The notes under the pieces were generated by a model. The model made no database searches. It was given only the letters and a program-made list of their open reading frames with translations, and was not told the DNA's origin. Below, piece after piece: positions 22,207 to 32,000 of a stretch of DNA of 54,248 nucleotides. Made by a program: the position numbers and the translations under genes. Origin of the DNA: a virus; IMG/VR virus record IMGVR_UViG_3300046824_000127, positions 1 through 54,248 of that record. One strand, written 5' to 3'. Within the stretch, counting starts at the first letter, position 1. The number at the start of each line of letters is the position of its first letter.

Positions 22207-23138
22207 ACTTCGAACCGATGCTTGCACAACCGCTGGACTACGAGTACGACGAGGAGACTCTCCAGCCGAAGTTCACCGAACAGCAGTTCCAGTGGGACGC
22301 TGAGGTCAAGCTCGACGGCGTCCGCATGCTCGTCTACCTGGAGCGGAACTGCAACAACTCCCGTGCTCTGACTAGAGTCAAGGGCAAGCACACCGGGGAG
22401 TACGCCAACAAGCTCGGGCATCTCGCATGGGCGAGGACCGACGGGTTGGTGGAGAGCGGGACAACGGTCCTCGACGGTGAGGTCACGTGGGGCAAGAACT
22501 CGCGGACCACGATGGAGATCCTCGGTTGCCACGCGAACGAGAGTCTCATCCGTCAAGCGCGAACCGAACCACTGAAGTTCACCGCGTTCGACATCCTCAT
22601 GGGAGGCGGTCGGGACTATCGCTACAAGACCTACGAGCAGCGTCGCGACATCCTCACAGCGGTGATGTTCAACCTGAACGTCCAGTTTCCTGGCGAGGTC
22701 GATTGGGTGATGCCCGGACCCGCGAAGGCGTTATGGGCTCGCGGCGGCGAGGGCATCATGCTCAAGGAGCCGATGCACAACTACCAGACCGGACGACGAT
22801 CCGAGTCCTGGCTCAAGGTCAAGCGCTTCAAGAAGTACATCGCGGTGGTGACCGGTTACACGGCCGGAAAGCAGGGCAAGACGGGTCAGATGGTAGGACT
22901 CATGGGTTCTCTCTGGCTCGGGATGTTGGATCACCGTGGGATCCTGTTGCCGGTCGGATCAGCCGGCACTGGGTTCGGTATGTCAGAACGTTCGCCGTCC
23001 GCATGGCCAGTCCGCACTGTGGTGGAAGTGGCTTCATCGGACGTAACCGAGGATGGCAAGCTGTGGCATCCCAGGTTCCTCAAACGACGTCCCGATCTGA
23101 GGGTCGAGGACGCACTACTGTCACAGCTGGAGGCCTGA
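22203..23138 (+). CDS. ATP-dependent DNA ligase
   Basis: 311 residues. Nucleotidyltransferase motifs in order: AEVKLDGVR (I, with the adenylated Lys), LDGEVTW (III), FTAFDIL (IIIa), GEGIMLKEP (IV) and WLKVKRFK (V). The C-terminal ~85 residues form the OB-fold. Length matches small phage ligases. It seals nicks in replication. The start overlaps the upstream stop. Confidence 0.9.
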   Translation: MNFEPMLAQPLDYEYDEETLQPKFTEQQFQWDAEVKLDGVRMLVYLERNCNNSRALTRVKGKHTGEYANKLGHLAWARTDGLVESGTTVLDGEVTWGKNSRTTMEILGCHANESLIRQARTEPLKFTAFDILMGGGRDYRYKTYEQRRDILTAVMFNLNVQFPGEVDWVMPGPAKALWARGGEGIMLKEPMHNYQTGRRSESWLKVKRFKKYIAVVTGYTAGKQGKTGQMVGLMGSLWLGMLDHRGILLPVGSAGTGFGMSERSPSAWPVRTVVEVASSDVTEDGKLWHPRFLKRRPDLRVEDALLSQLEA

Positions 23139-23139
23139 G

Positions 23140-23355
23140 ATGGCGAAGAAGAAACCGGATCTCGCTTCTCTCGAGGTCGAGCTCCGCGATTCGTTTCAGA
23201 AGTACAGGCGTCGTCTGGACATGCTCACACGTTTCCGCGCCTTGGGCAAGGTGTCGGAAGAGCAGGTCGGGGAGTTCGTCACTGCGATGAACGATGACGA
23301 TGAGCTGACCGCCCGCAAGGTCATGAAGATCATCGAGGTGCAGCGTGGCAGCTGA
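23140..23355 (+). CDS. Small helical protein
   Basis: 71 residues; the start lies one base after the ligase stop. Highly charged helices (LRDSFQKYRRRLDMLTRF, ARKVMKIIEVQ). No motif recognised. Confidence 0.55.
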   Translation: MAKKKPDLASLEVELRDSFQKYRRRLDMLTRFRALGKVSEEQVGEFVTAMNDDDELTARKVMKIIEVQRGS

Positions 23356-23521
23356 CGAGATCATGAAGAAGAACGCCAAGCTGGCGTACCGCTTCTTCGA
23401 CCTCCCCGCAGAAGTGCGGACGGGGCAGTACATGGAGTTCGCCCGTCTGTGGGACTCCGGTCGCTACCACGAGGCCGAGCTCATGCTCGAGCGTCTGGAG
23501 AAAGCCGCTGGTGGTGCATGA
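23345..23521 (+). CDS. Small helical protein (58 aa)
   Basis: 58 residues from GTG 23345 to TGA 23519-23521. It overlaps the previous gene by 11 nt and the next by 4 nt (ATGA). Two amphipathic helices (EVRTGQYMEFARLW, YHEAELMLERLEKAA). The exact fit between neighbours supports it. Function unknown. Confidence 0.55.
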   Translation: MAADEIMKKNAKLAYRFFDLPAEVRTGQYMEFARLWDSGRYHEAELMLERLEKAAGGA

Positions 23522-23820
23522 ACAAGAGCAAGCTCATGGAGCGGTTCCGGGGTTGCTACCCAGTTCTTCAACGGTGCGGGATCACCGTCGAGAAGATCGC
23601 CGCCGTCGAAGGAGCGATCAGCAAGCTCGACGGTCCTGCGCTGTCGAAGAAGCACAAGTGGCTGCACCGCGTCGAGGTCGCGTGCAAGCATGAGGCCGAG
23701 CACTGGGCTGATCTCACGCCGAAGGCGTGGGGCAACCTCGCGCTGCTGTCTCCCGGTTCGGAGGACATCAGGAAGCTCAAGTCCTACCGGAAGGCGGTGA
23801 AGGTCGCGTTCAAGTCGTAG
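23518..23820 (+). CDS. Hypothetical basic protein
   Basis: 100 residues from the ATGA overlap. Basic and helical (pI clearly high), with ISKLDGPALSKKHKWLHRV in the middle. No family. It is the last gene of the rightward block; the convergent structural block ends nine bases on. Confidence 0.55.
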   Translation: MNKSKLMERFRGCYPVLQRCGITVEKIAAVEGAISKLDGPALSKKHKWLHRVEVACKHEAEHWADLTPKAWGNLALLSPGSEDIRKLKSYRKAVKVAFKS

Positions 23821-23829
23821 CAGCAGTTC

Positions 23830-24621
23830 TCAAGTCGTAGTGGGAGCGGAAGCTTCCACGGTGGCCCGGGGTTTGGCGAGTCGCTGTTGACCCTCCAAGT
23901 TGCCGGCACTCCCGCCCCGGTGCCACCATACCAGATGCAGCTGATGGATCAGCGCAACCCGGTCGATGTTGTTGTTCACCGTCTTGTAGTTCCCTTCGGA
24001 ACCAGGACGAGGCGGGATCCGGAGACTCTGGGCGTAGTCATCCTTGCCCGAGTCGTATCCGTCGAACCCGACCATGACGAACGTCTTGATGCCCATCACG
24101 CCGGACATCACCTCCAAGGCGACGGGCGCGGTCTCGTACCCCGGCGAAGTGTGAACTCCCCATTCCCAGACCGCCATGTTGGGGAACGCCTGATGGGTCT
24201 GCTTCGGCTCGACGCACGCGATTGAGTCCACGCGTCCCTGCGCTAGTTTGATCAGAGGTCCGTCGTCCAGCGCGAAGACGTACTTGCACGGGTACAACAG
24301 TCCTGCCTCGTTGATCCCGATCGGGACGACGTGCCAGCGATGACGCTTCCCCTCGACGAGGAAGCGGTCGAGACTCGGTCCCTTGCCGAGCATGAGTCCG
24401 ACCATCCCCTCGTGGGCGTTCTTGTACTTCATGATGTCGAGCTTCTTGAACTCGCCGGGAGCCATCGGCTTCCACCGGAGATCCTGCGGTCGAGTCCGCA
24501 GCATCGTGCGATCAAGGTAGGCCTCGACCATCTTGTTCGGCTTTGTGAGCCAGATCGTTCCGTCTTCGTCACGGCGAAGACCGTCGCAGTTCCGGCAACC
24601 GGGGAGATTGACCTGACTCAT
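23830..24621 (-). CDS. DUF115-like (MptE/flagellin-glycosylation type) protein
   Basis: 263 residues from the ATG overlapping the upstream stop. GLMLGKGPSLDRFL, then YVFALDDGPL and VMGIKTFVMVGFDGYDSG follow the order G-x-GPSLD...D...G-x-D seen in DUF115 proteins, which include glycosyltransferase-like enzymes and 6-hydroxymethylpterin kinases. Two Cys pairs near the N-terminus (CRNCDG). It is the last gene of the virion operon. It could modify a tail protein, or DNA; neither is shown. Confidence 0.55.
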   Translation of the reverse strand: MSQVNLPGCRNCDGLRRDEDGTIWLTKPNKMVEAYLDRTMLRTRPQDLRWKPMAPGEFKKLDIMKYKNAHEGMVGLMLGKGPSLDRFLVEGKRHRWHVVPIGINEAGLLYPCKYVFALDDGPLIKLAQGRVDSIACVEPKQTHQAFPNMAVWEWGVHTSPGYETAPVALEVMSGVMGIKTFVMVGFDGYDSGKDDYAQSLRIPPRPGSEGNYKTVNNNIDRVALIHQLHLVWWHRGGSAGNLEGQQRLAKPRATVEASAPTTT

Positions 24622-24812
24622 GTTAGCGCTGCCTTCCACTTGGTCACGACGGCATCGTAGGTCTCCTTGACCTCCATACGCTCGCCGGTGCTCTTGAGCA
24701 CAAGCCACGCCCAACCATTCTTGTTCTTGCCTACCTGGGCGATATCGGTGGCATCGACTGACATACTGCCGTGCGTCGTACAGTTGAGGATGATCACCTG
24801 AGTGTTGCTCAC
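24618..24812 (-). CDS. Small hypothetical protein
   Basis: 64 residues from a GTG overlapping the upstream stop. A beta-rich sequence (TQVIILNCTTHGS, NGWAWLVLKSTGERMEV) then one helix. Overlaps on both sides place it in the tail operon. Function unknown. Confidence 0.5.
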   Translation of the reverse strand: MSNTQVIILNCTTHGSMSVDATDIAQVGKNKNGWAWLVLKSTGERMEVKETYDAVVTKWKAALT

Positions 24813-25588
24813 AGATCCTCCGGAGGATCTGGCGGCGTATACCCACCTTGACCCGTGTATGGACATCCACCTAGCGCGATGACGTTCGGGGCATTCGCCA
24901 GCCCGTTGAAGCATGCGTAGTTCGGGTTCCACCCACGATACTGAAGGAGATCGGTTCCGACTCCCGCGGTGAACGCTGGCCAGTTGAGGTTCCCATGTGG
25001 ATCATTGGCAAGGTAGTTCGGATCTCCGTATCCCACCTCAACCTGAAACTTGATCGGGAACCAGATGTCCTGATTGCCTCCGTTGAAGTAATAGTGACCT
25101 TGGTACTGGATGATCAGGTTGCCGCCACCGAGACTCAGGTGGAAGCCGTTACCTACTCGTGTGAACCCTTGGTTACCTTGGACGATCGCGTTGATGGTCC
25201 CAGGTGGTGTGCGACTCGGAGGACTCGTCCCGTAGTACGCGAGCATGTAGCCGCCGCGGTACAACCCGCGAACGCGCCAGGAGTTGTAGACCGACTCATC
25301 ACCTATCAGAACCGCCTGCGTGAAGTACGAGGTCAGATCGGCGTTGGCCTCGTTATCCACCCAAAGGTTCGACCACTCGAAGGTTCCCAGCACCGTGGGT
25401 CCCGAACCGAGCTCGAGATTGAACGGCGTATCGTCGAAGTACTGGTAGTAGTCCTCCGCGATCAGTCGCTTTCCGGTGAGCGCGTAGACCTCCTCCGGGG
25501 TGGGGATGTAGAGCGGCGCATCCTCGCTGGAGTCCAGCAGATGCGTTGGCTCGTCAACGTACCGTTCGATGGTAGGATGGATCGCCAC
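24809..25588 (-). CDS. Probable tail-associated protein
   Basis: 259 residues, GTG start. Rich in Tyr, Gly, Asn and Trp (YYQYFDDTPFNLELGSGP, HYYFNGGNQDIWFPI), without hydrophobic helices, as in beta-structured appendage proteins. Its position after the tail-tip genes suggests a fibre or receptor-contact role. No catalytic motif is seen. Confidence 0.5.
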   Translation of the reverse strand: MAIHPTIERYVDEPTHLLDSSEDAPLYIPTPEEVYALTGKRLIAEDYYQYFDDTPFNLELGSGPTVLGTFEWSNLWVDNEANADLTSYFTQAVLIGDESVYNSWRVRGLYRGGYMLAYYGTSPPSRTPPGTINAIVQGNQGFTRVGNGFHLSLGGGNLIIQYQGHYYFNGGNQDIWFPIKFQVEVGYGDPNYLANDPHGNLNWPAFTAGVGTDLLQYRGWNPNYACFNGLANAPNVIALGGCPYTGQGGYTPPDPPEDL

Positions 25589-25863
25589 TATTCAGCCACA
25601 CCGTTGGTGAGGTTCCCGTGCCAGTGCGTCGGGCCTCCCTTGAACTCGTGAGCATGGACGCTGGGCGTAAGGGTGAGATTAGGGAACTCACCCTCACCGT
25701 GCCAGATGTAGAGATCGTCATTGAGACGGTACGCCGGGGCAAACCGAACGAACCTCGCCATGATGCAGTCACCGTCTCCCTTAGGGCAAGTGAACACCAC
25801 CGCCTCGAACCCATCCGCACGCGTCATGTGAGCCGCAGGGTCCTCAGCGAGTACTACTCTCAA
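25588..25863 (-). CDS. Small tail-operon protein, His-rich end
   Basis: 91 residues from a TTG that overlaps the upstream stop as TTGA; an internal ATG (M11) is an alternative. The C-terminal part has five His residues (VHAHEFKGGPTHWHGN). Probably a tail accessory protein by position. No family recognised. Confidence 0.5.
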   Translation of the reverse strand: MRVVLAEDPAAHMTRADGFEAVVFTCPKGDGDCIMARFVRFAPAYRLNDDLYIWHGEGEFPNLTLTPSVHAHEFKGGPTHWHGNLTNGVAE

Positions 25864-28800
25864 TTGACCTTCCTCGGCCTGATGAGCGGCAAGTAACCTA
25901 CCCAAGAGTCCGCAACCTTCGCGACGATCATCCACGTCCCGGCGGAGATCTTCGCGGTAGACTGCAATCGCGGGGTCTTGACTGTGATGTCCTCGTCCCC
26001 ATTCCCATCGAAGTCCGTCGTCTTGTAGAGTCGCATCGAGATGTTGTTCTTGTCAGCGGCGTCGGACTTCACGACCGCGAACCCGAAGGGGTTGTCGATA
26101 GGGAGAACCCATGCGGTGCCGTCGTTGGCTACGTAGACCGGGAGAACCTGACCGTCAAAGACCTTGTTGGTTCCCATCTTCCGACCGATACGGTTTCCAG
26201 CAGAGGTCGAGAATGCCGACCCGACTTCCGTCAGCGACATGCTCGCATAGTGGTCCTTGTTTCGATCCGGAGAGACGTAGACGTCGTGGTTCGTCCCGGT
26301 CCAGAAGCCGGCGTAGTGTGGCATGAGGTAGGCGTACTTCGACTCGTTCGAGAACGTGGGGTGGTTCGGCTTCTTGAACGTATCCGGCCAGTGACCCGAG
26401 TCGGGATCCGCCGTCACGCCAGCGAGGAACGCACCACGGTAGTCGTAGTCCTGACCGGAGTCTGTCGGAGCATTGATGAGCTTCCACGCTTGGAACTTGG
26501 ACTCCTGATCCACGGTAAGCGCGGTGTTCCACCTGGTATCGTTCGGATCAGGAGTGTCATCGAAGCCGGACGGATCTCCGTTGTCCTCGACCTGCATCGT
26601 CCCTACCATCGTCCCACCGCGAGCGGAGGTCGTGCTAGAGCTTCCACCCTTGGTCGCGTAGAACGTACCGTCCTCTGCCTTGTGGACGACGACCTGATCG
26701 CCTTCCTGGATCGGAGTGCCAGAGATATTCTGGACCTTGACCTCAGTCTCGTAGACGTCTCCCGACGCGTTGTTGCTCTTATAGAGTTTCGCGTTGAATA
26801 CACCACCGATCGGACCCGCCGGAGTCTCCGCGGTCGTTGCGACACCCACATGGGTCTGTTTCTCGGTGAGACCAAGATCGAGGGCAGAGACCTCGATGAT
26901 CTCCGCGATGTCGTCGCCCGCTGAGAGTGAGAGCGCGGCAGGTGCTGTGTCCCCGGTATCGTCGAGGTAAGCGAAATTGGATTGAGTGTGGTTACCGACA
27001 ACCACCGGGGTCCACAGCAACGCCGTGATCTGGTTCTCCTCCGTGTCATGCTCCAGCTGTTCGATCATCGCGTTTGTGACCAGCTCGGACAACGTGGACT
27101 TCACATCGTCGTACACTGTCATCGCGATCGCGTCGAGGTCCCCGATGACTCGCAGCTTCCGCCACGCGTTTGCCCATCGGTAGAACCAGAACGTAGCGGT
27201 TTTCTGAACGAGGGTCTTGTGACGGTATGCCCAGATCTCGAGGTCCCGCTTCTTGCGACCGTACGCCAGGATCGATGCAGCGTCCTTGTAGTGTAGACGC
27301 TCTGGGTGTTGCTGGCTACCACGCCGATGCCACGCCACCCACAGGTCGTTGGTGATCTGCGTGGTCTCGGTCGACGTGACCTGAACCGTTCCCTCGAGGG
27401 TCGTGTCCTCGTCGTACGTGAACGGGATGGATGTAGGAGCAGCGGATAGATACTTGAGGTACGCGGTCGATCCCAATACCGAGAGACCGCATCGACCTTG
27501 GAAGGCGATGTCCCCGGCAACCTGCAGCGCGTCCTTCCTGGCGGTGAACGAGAAGTTCATCGGGTATTTCACGCACGCGGTCTTCACGGCGAGGAACGAT
27601 GCTGCATCTACCGTAATCCCGGCTTCGGTCATCAGGTTCGAGATGATGTCTGAGACGTTCGATCCCACCGTGGTGACCAGCGTCACGAAGAGCTCGTCCT
27701 GCCATCCCGTCCCGCGGGCGGACAAGGGCTTCTCCAACGTGATCGAGGTGCAGTGCCTTCCAGCGATCACGTCGTTCAGGTTCACCGTGTAGAAGTCGGC
27801 AGGAAGCACAACCAGTTGTCGCTCCCGACCGCCACGACTGTCCAGTTGAACCTCTCGCCAGGCACGGACCTGGAGTACAGAAGTCGATGGGACATCATTG
27901 GCGACGTATACCACGTTGGTGACCAGTCGAATAGAAGTTCCCGCTGGCCATAGAGTATCGTTGACATCCAGCACACCGCGGATGTCGGCTCGCGCTCCCG
28001 TCGTGATGTAGTATAGTCCCGACGCGACGATCCAGGGGAACTGTCCACGGGTCGCGTCTCCCTTCTGGTAGAGGATGTAGTTCTTGTAACCCACGAACGA
28101 TGGCACCGTGAAGTTCCCGTACAGAACGCTTCCGCCCGGAACCTCGATGCTGTTGATCAGACCGGAAGACGACAGCTCAGCGGTGTCGAGAAGGAAGAGC
28201 CAGTTGCCAGCGAGGATCTTACCTTGCGTATCCCATGCGGAGTACCGCGGGTCAGCTTCCCACGTGTTGTTCTCATTGGGATCCTGCTCGATCGAGGTCA
28301 ACTCAGACCTATCGTTCGAGTAGATGATGCCCTTGCTCTCGTTCCTCGAGGTGATGTGGAAGCGGAGGATCACGACAGGGTCGGTGGCGATAGACTCGAA
28401 CTTCCCGGTCAGGTACTCGTTTCCGATCTCCACAGTGACCAGGGTGTTGAGCGGGAAGGTCACGTCGTCTGCGACCTCGATGTCCACATGGTCAAACGTG
28501 GGTTGGAGCTCGCGGATCAACGTGCCCTTCGGGGCATCCACTACGAGGACCGCTGGTGCGTCGACCGGCGTGCCGTAGCATCGTGGCCACGGCTTGTTCC
28601 ACGCGAACTCCTGCAAACCGCTCGACTCGTCAGGCGCGAACGGGACCTCGGTATCGGAGTTGGACTCGTAGAAGGCGATGATGTCGAGCTCGAACGTCCT
28701 ACTGTCTTCGCTCCAAACGATAGGTGATCCGATTCTACCTACCATCAGCTCTACCGCATCGGCCACGTTGCCATCGAAGATCTGGAGAACCCTGGCGGTC

Positions 28801-29069
28801 CTTCCTTCGAGCCGCGTATTCCCGATCATCGTCAGGAAGTAGAAGTCCTCATCGCTGAGTTTGACGGAGATCGAACCGGCGGTTGCCGGAGCGCTTTCCG
28901 CGATCTGCATGTTCGCGTTGCCGAGCTCCATGATCCGACCGTCGGTACCGTCGAGGTCGCGATCCGCGAAAGTGAGCTTCCCGGCTCCGGTGTCGATCTC
29001 AACCAGGATGGCGGACTCATGTCCCTCGGTCGTCGCCGCAATCAGGTTGGCTGCGCTGACGCTTCTCAT
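25860..29069 (-). CDS. Large tail-tip/baseplate-like protein
   Basis: 1,069 residues, almost entirely beta-rich. The N-terminal ~200 residues (AGSISVKLSDEDFYFLTMIG, VGRIGSPIVW) resemble tail proteins that bind the distal tail. The middle (residues ~480-800) contains an assembly-hub-like stretch with HKTLVQKTATFWFYRWANAW. The C-terminal ~250 residues look like a fibre or decoration domain. It starts four bases inside the previous gene. Receptor or hub function is inferred from size and order. Confidence 0.65.
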   Translation of the reverse strand: MRSVSAANLIAATTEGHESAILVEIDTGAGKLTFADRDLDGTDGRIMELGNANMQIAESAPATAGSISVKLSDEDFYFLTMIGNTRLEGRTARVLQIFDGNVADAVELMVGRIGSPIVWSEDSRTFELDIIAFYESNSDTEVPFAPDESSGLQEFAWNKPWPRCYGTPVDAPAVLVVDAPKGTLIRELQPTFDHVDIEVADDVTFPLNTLVTVEIGNEYLTGKFESIATDPVVILRFHITSRNESKGIIYSNDRSELTSIEQDPNENNTWEADPRYSAWDTQGKILAGNWLFLLDTAELSSSGLINSIEVPGGSVLYGNFTVPSFVGYKNYILYQKGDATRGQFPWIVASGLYYITTGARADIRGVLDVNDTLWPAGTSIRLVTNVVYVANDVPSTSVLQVRAWREVQLDSRGGRERQLVVLPADFYTVNLNDVIAGRHCTSITLEKPLSARGTGWQDELFVTLVTTVGSNVSDIISNLMTEAGITVDAASFLAVKTACVKYPMNFSFTARKDALQVAGDIAFQGRCGLSVLGSTAYLKYLSAAPTSIPFTYDEDTTLEGTVQVTSTETTQITNDLWVAWHRRGSQQHPERLHYKDAASILAYGRKKRDLEIWAYRHKTLVQKTATFWFYRWANAWRKLRVIGDLDAIAMTVYDDVKSTLSELVTNAMIEQLEHDTEENQITALLWTPVVVGNHTQSNFAYLDDTGDTAPAALSLSAGDDIAEIIEVSALDLGLTEKQTHVGVATTAETPAGPIGGVFNAKLYKSNNASGDVYETEVKVQNISGTPIQEGDQVVVHKAEDGTFYATKGGSSSTTSARGGTMVGTMQVEDNGDPSGFDDTPDPNDTRWNTALTVDQESKFQAWKLINAPTDSGQDYDYRGAFLAGVTADPDSGHWPDTFKKPNHPTFSNESKYAYLMPHYAGFWTGTNHDVYVSPDRNKDHYASMSLTEVGSAFSTSAGNRIGRKMGTNKVFDGQVLPVYVANDGTAWVLPIDNPFGFAVVKSDAADKNNISMRLYKTTDFDGNGDEDITVKTPRLQSTAKISAGTWMIVAKVADSWVGYLPLIRPRKVN

Positions 29070-32000
29070 GACGCGAGGATCCCTTCGAACTCCAGCGCGA
29101 ACTGACCACCGCGGTCACGTCCTTCTTCAGCGAGATCGATGTCCGAGGTGGTGATGTACCCGATCCACTTCCTGTTCTTCTCGTCGATGTAGTAGATCTT
29201 CTTGCCCTTGCACACGCGCAGGAAGTTGCGGACCTGTTCGAGCTTCAGGTACGAGAGGGACTCGAAGGTGATTGACTGCGGCTCATAGGTCGGGGTACGC
29301 GAGTGCGGTCGAAGCTTCCCACCACGGGTTCGATTGACCTTCACCTGCAACGCCTGACGGCGGGAGTTCCCATACTCAGGTCGCTTGAGCTGAACCGTGA
29401 GCGAGAGGTTCGGCAGTGGACCGATCAGATAGACGATGTTCACATCATCTTCGCTGGCCGGAAGCGGGCGCTCGGGCGTGAACCCCGGTTGGCATCCCTC
29501 GTCCGCCTTCATCGCCACAAGACCGACGATGAAGTTGATGATCCCGGACATCGTCTTCTTCAGCGAAGCGTTGTACGTCAGGGACTGCGTGAAGTTGATC
29601 ACCTGCGAGAAGACCTGTCGCTTGACCACGTTGACCACGAACGCCCCAGAGAAGGCGATAGAGTTCGTCATCGTTGCGGAGACCACGCGATTGAGGCGAG
29701 ACTCGAAGTTGATGCTCTGGTGGATGTCCAGCGTCGGGGACTTCACGCCACTGAGCGTGCTGGTGAAATGGACGGTCTGTGTGATCGGCTGGACGTTCAC
29801 ACCTGCGTCCAGGTGCTGCGTGAAGTCGATGTTGTTCGTCATCGCCCTGGTCCGGGCGAAGTTCAACCTGGAGAAGAAGTTGATCGTGTTGCGGAGCGTG
29901 AGCGAGCGAACCGCGGACAGGGCCGACGTGAAGTTGATCGTGTTGGTCAGGACTCGACGCTGGGTCGACAGGATCGACGTGAAGTTGAGCGTCGTCTCCA
30001 TCGCGGCCGCGTTGCCCGAGATGATGTCCGTGGAGTAGAAGTACTCCTCCGAACCTCGCATCGACCCTACCACGCCACGCGTGTAGTTGAGCGAGCTCCC
30101 GTAACCCGGACCGTGAACCGTCTGCACCGAGTCACGTGCGTTGGCCGTGATTTGGAAGTAGGTCCACGAGGCGTCCGATCCGCGCTTCGCCATGGTGACA
30201 TTGAGACCCAGCGAGGCCGAAGCCCAGCAGATCACCGGGGTGCGCAGGTTCAGCGAGAGCGAAGGGTAATCCTGGTCATCGTCCACGTCAGTGTGAACGT
30301 ACTCCACCGCACCCCACGCGGTCGTCCGCTGGAAGTACGCAATCCGGACTCGGCCGGTGTAGAGCGTCCCGCGAACGCGGCAGGCGACGTGAACGTAACC
30401 ACGGTCGTCCACCGCGATCGAGATGCCGGAGTGGAAGTCCGTGATGTTGTTGCCACCGTACCCAGTCGCGATCAACTCCTCGGTTCCCCACGCGCCACTG
30501 GAGTACTTGCGGTAATAGAGCTTGTGGGTCGACGAGGACCGGATCGAGTAGACCGCGTGGACATTGCCCGAGGCATCGAGGCACGAGGCGACTCGACGGT
30601 AGACGTGCGGACCGGTTCCGGAACCGTCACCGTTCTTGACCAGGACTCCCGCAGCCCACGTGACGAGGTCGGCCGAGGTTCGACTGTAGACGCGACGATC
30701 GCTGGTGCTGGTGATGTAGGCGTACACCATCATGTACGTCGAGCCGGTGTACATGATTTGGAAGGAACCGCTCTCCGCGATCGGTTCGTTGAGCTGCTTC
30801 TTCAGGACCCACGAGGTTCCATTCCACAGGTAGATGTAGAAGTCGTCGTTGCTCGGGCGGGTGAGGACGAGAGCCGGTGCATCGCCAGCTCCAATGCACA
30901 TCGCCATTCCCGCCGGTACCCAAGTGGGACCGACGACCGTCACCGTCCACGTGGTTCCGTTGTCGCTGGAGTACGCGACCTTGACCGCGCCTCCCTCGTA
31001 GTACACGTGCCACAGGATGCCAGCCGCCGACTTGATGATCTGACGACCACCACCCTGGACCCGCGTGACCGCGGACGCAACCACGCTCCGGATGATGAAG
31101 CCCTGCAGCGAGAGGGTCTGATTGAACCGGATCGTCTGGGAGATCGTCTTCGGGTACGTGCCCGAGTCCAGGTCGCTGGAGACGAAGACCTTCCAGTCGT
31201 TGTCGTTGTTGTTGAAGTACCCGATCAAGTCGCCAGCCTTCAGGCGGCTGGTGCTTCCATCGCTGAGGATCGAGATCCCGTATTGATCCTTTGCTTCGTC
31301 CAGGAACTCTGTGATCACCCAGGAACCGGTGGACTTGTCGGAACTCTTGATGCTGAAGTGGGTGGTATCCGCTCCACCGTTCTTCATGTCCGACCAGATC
31401 TTCCATGACGTAGCCGAGTAGTACATCACCCGACAATCGTGATAGCTGGCGTCCAGGTAACCGTTGCTGTCCGAACCTCCCCACGTTCCGCTGGTCCGTA
31501 GCCTGGTTCGGATGATGTCGTTTCGCGCGCCGCTCTGATAGTCGCGGTAGATGATGCGCATGTCTGAGGTCCCAGGAACCCACGCGAGGTGAATTCCGCG
31601 AGGTCCCAAGCCAGCGCTGTACGGTCCACCCATCGATGAGCTGATGTCGGTCGTGGTGATCGAGGCAGTTCCACCCGACCAACCACTGGTCAGCTGAACT
31701 CGCCACATCGCCTCAGCACCGGTGCGAACGATGCAGACACCATCGATCGCACCGGTGGAGTCCATGAGAAGCCAGGACTGACCACCGGTATTTCCCGACG
31801 TTCCCATGTTGATGATGGACGCCGGAGCTCCCCAGGTCGACATGTCGTTCTGCGACACTGAGTACCGCATCGGGTTGCTGGCGGTCGTGTCGATCCAGGT
31901 CAACAGCCACGAGTTCGGAACCGTGGGATGCTGGAACAGGTGAATGCGAACCGAGGGTTCAAGCGAGGCAGGCGTTACCGTTCCCTTCGCGACCCACGAA

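Noticed and set aside
23806-23842. Repeated TCAAGTCGTAG at the convergent gene ends as a terminator or att site
   Set aside because: Two copies of 11 bp, direct not inverted, no stem or T-run, and no integrase in the genome. Probably a small duplication.
29303-31408. 701-codon open frame opposite the propeller tail gene
   Set aside because: Antisense shadow with no motif or SD; the minus-strand frame explains the region fully.
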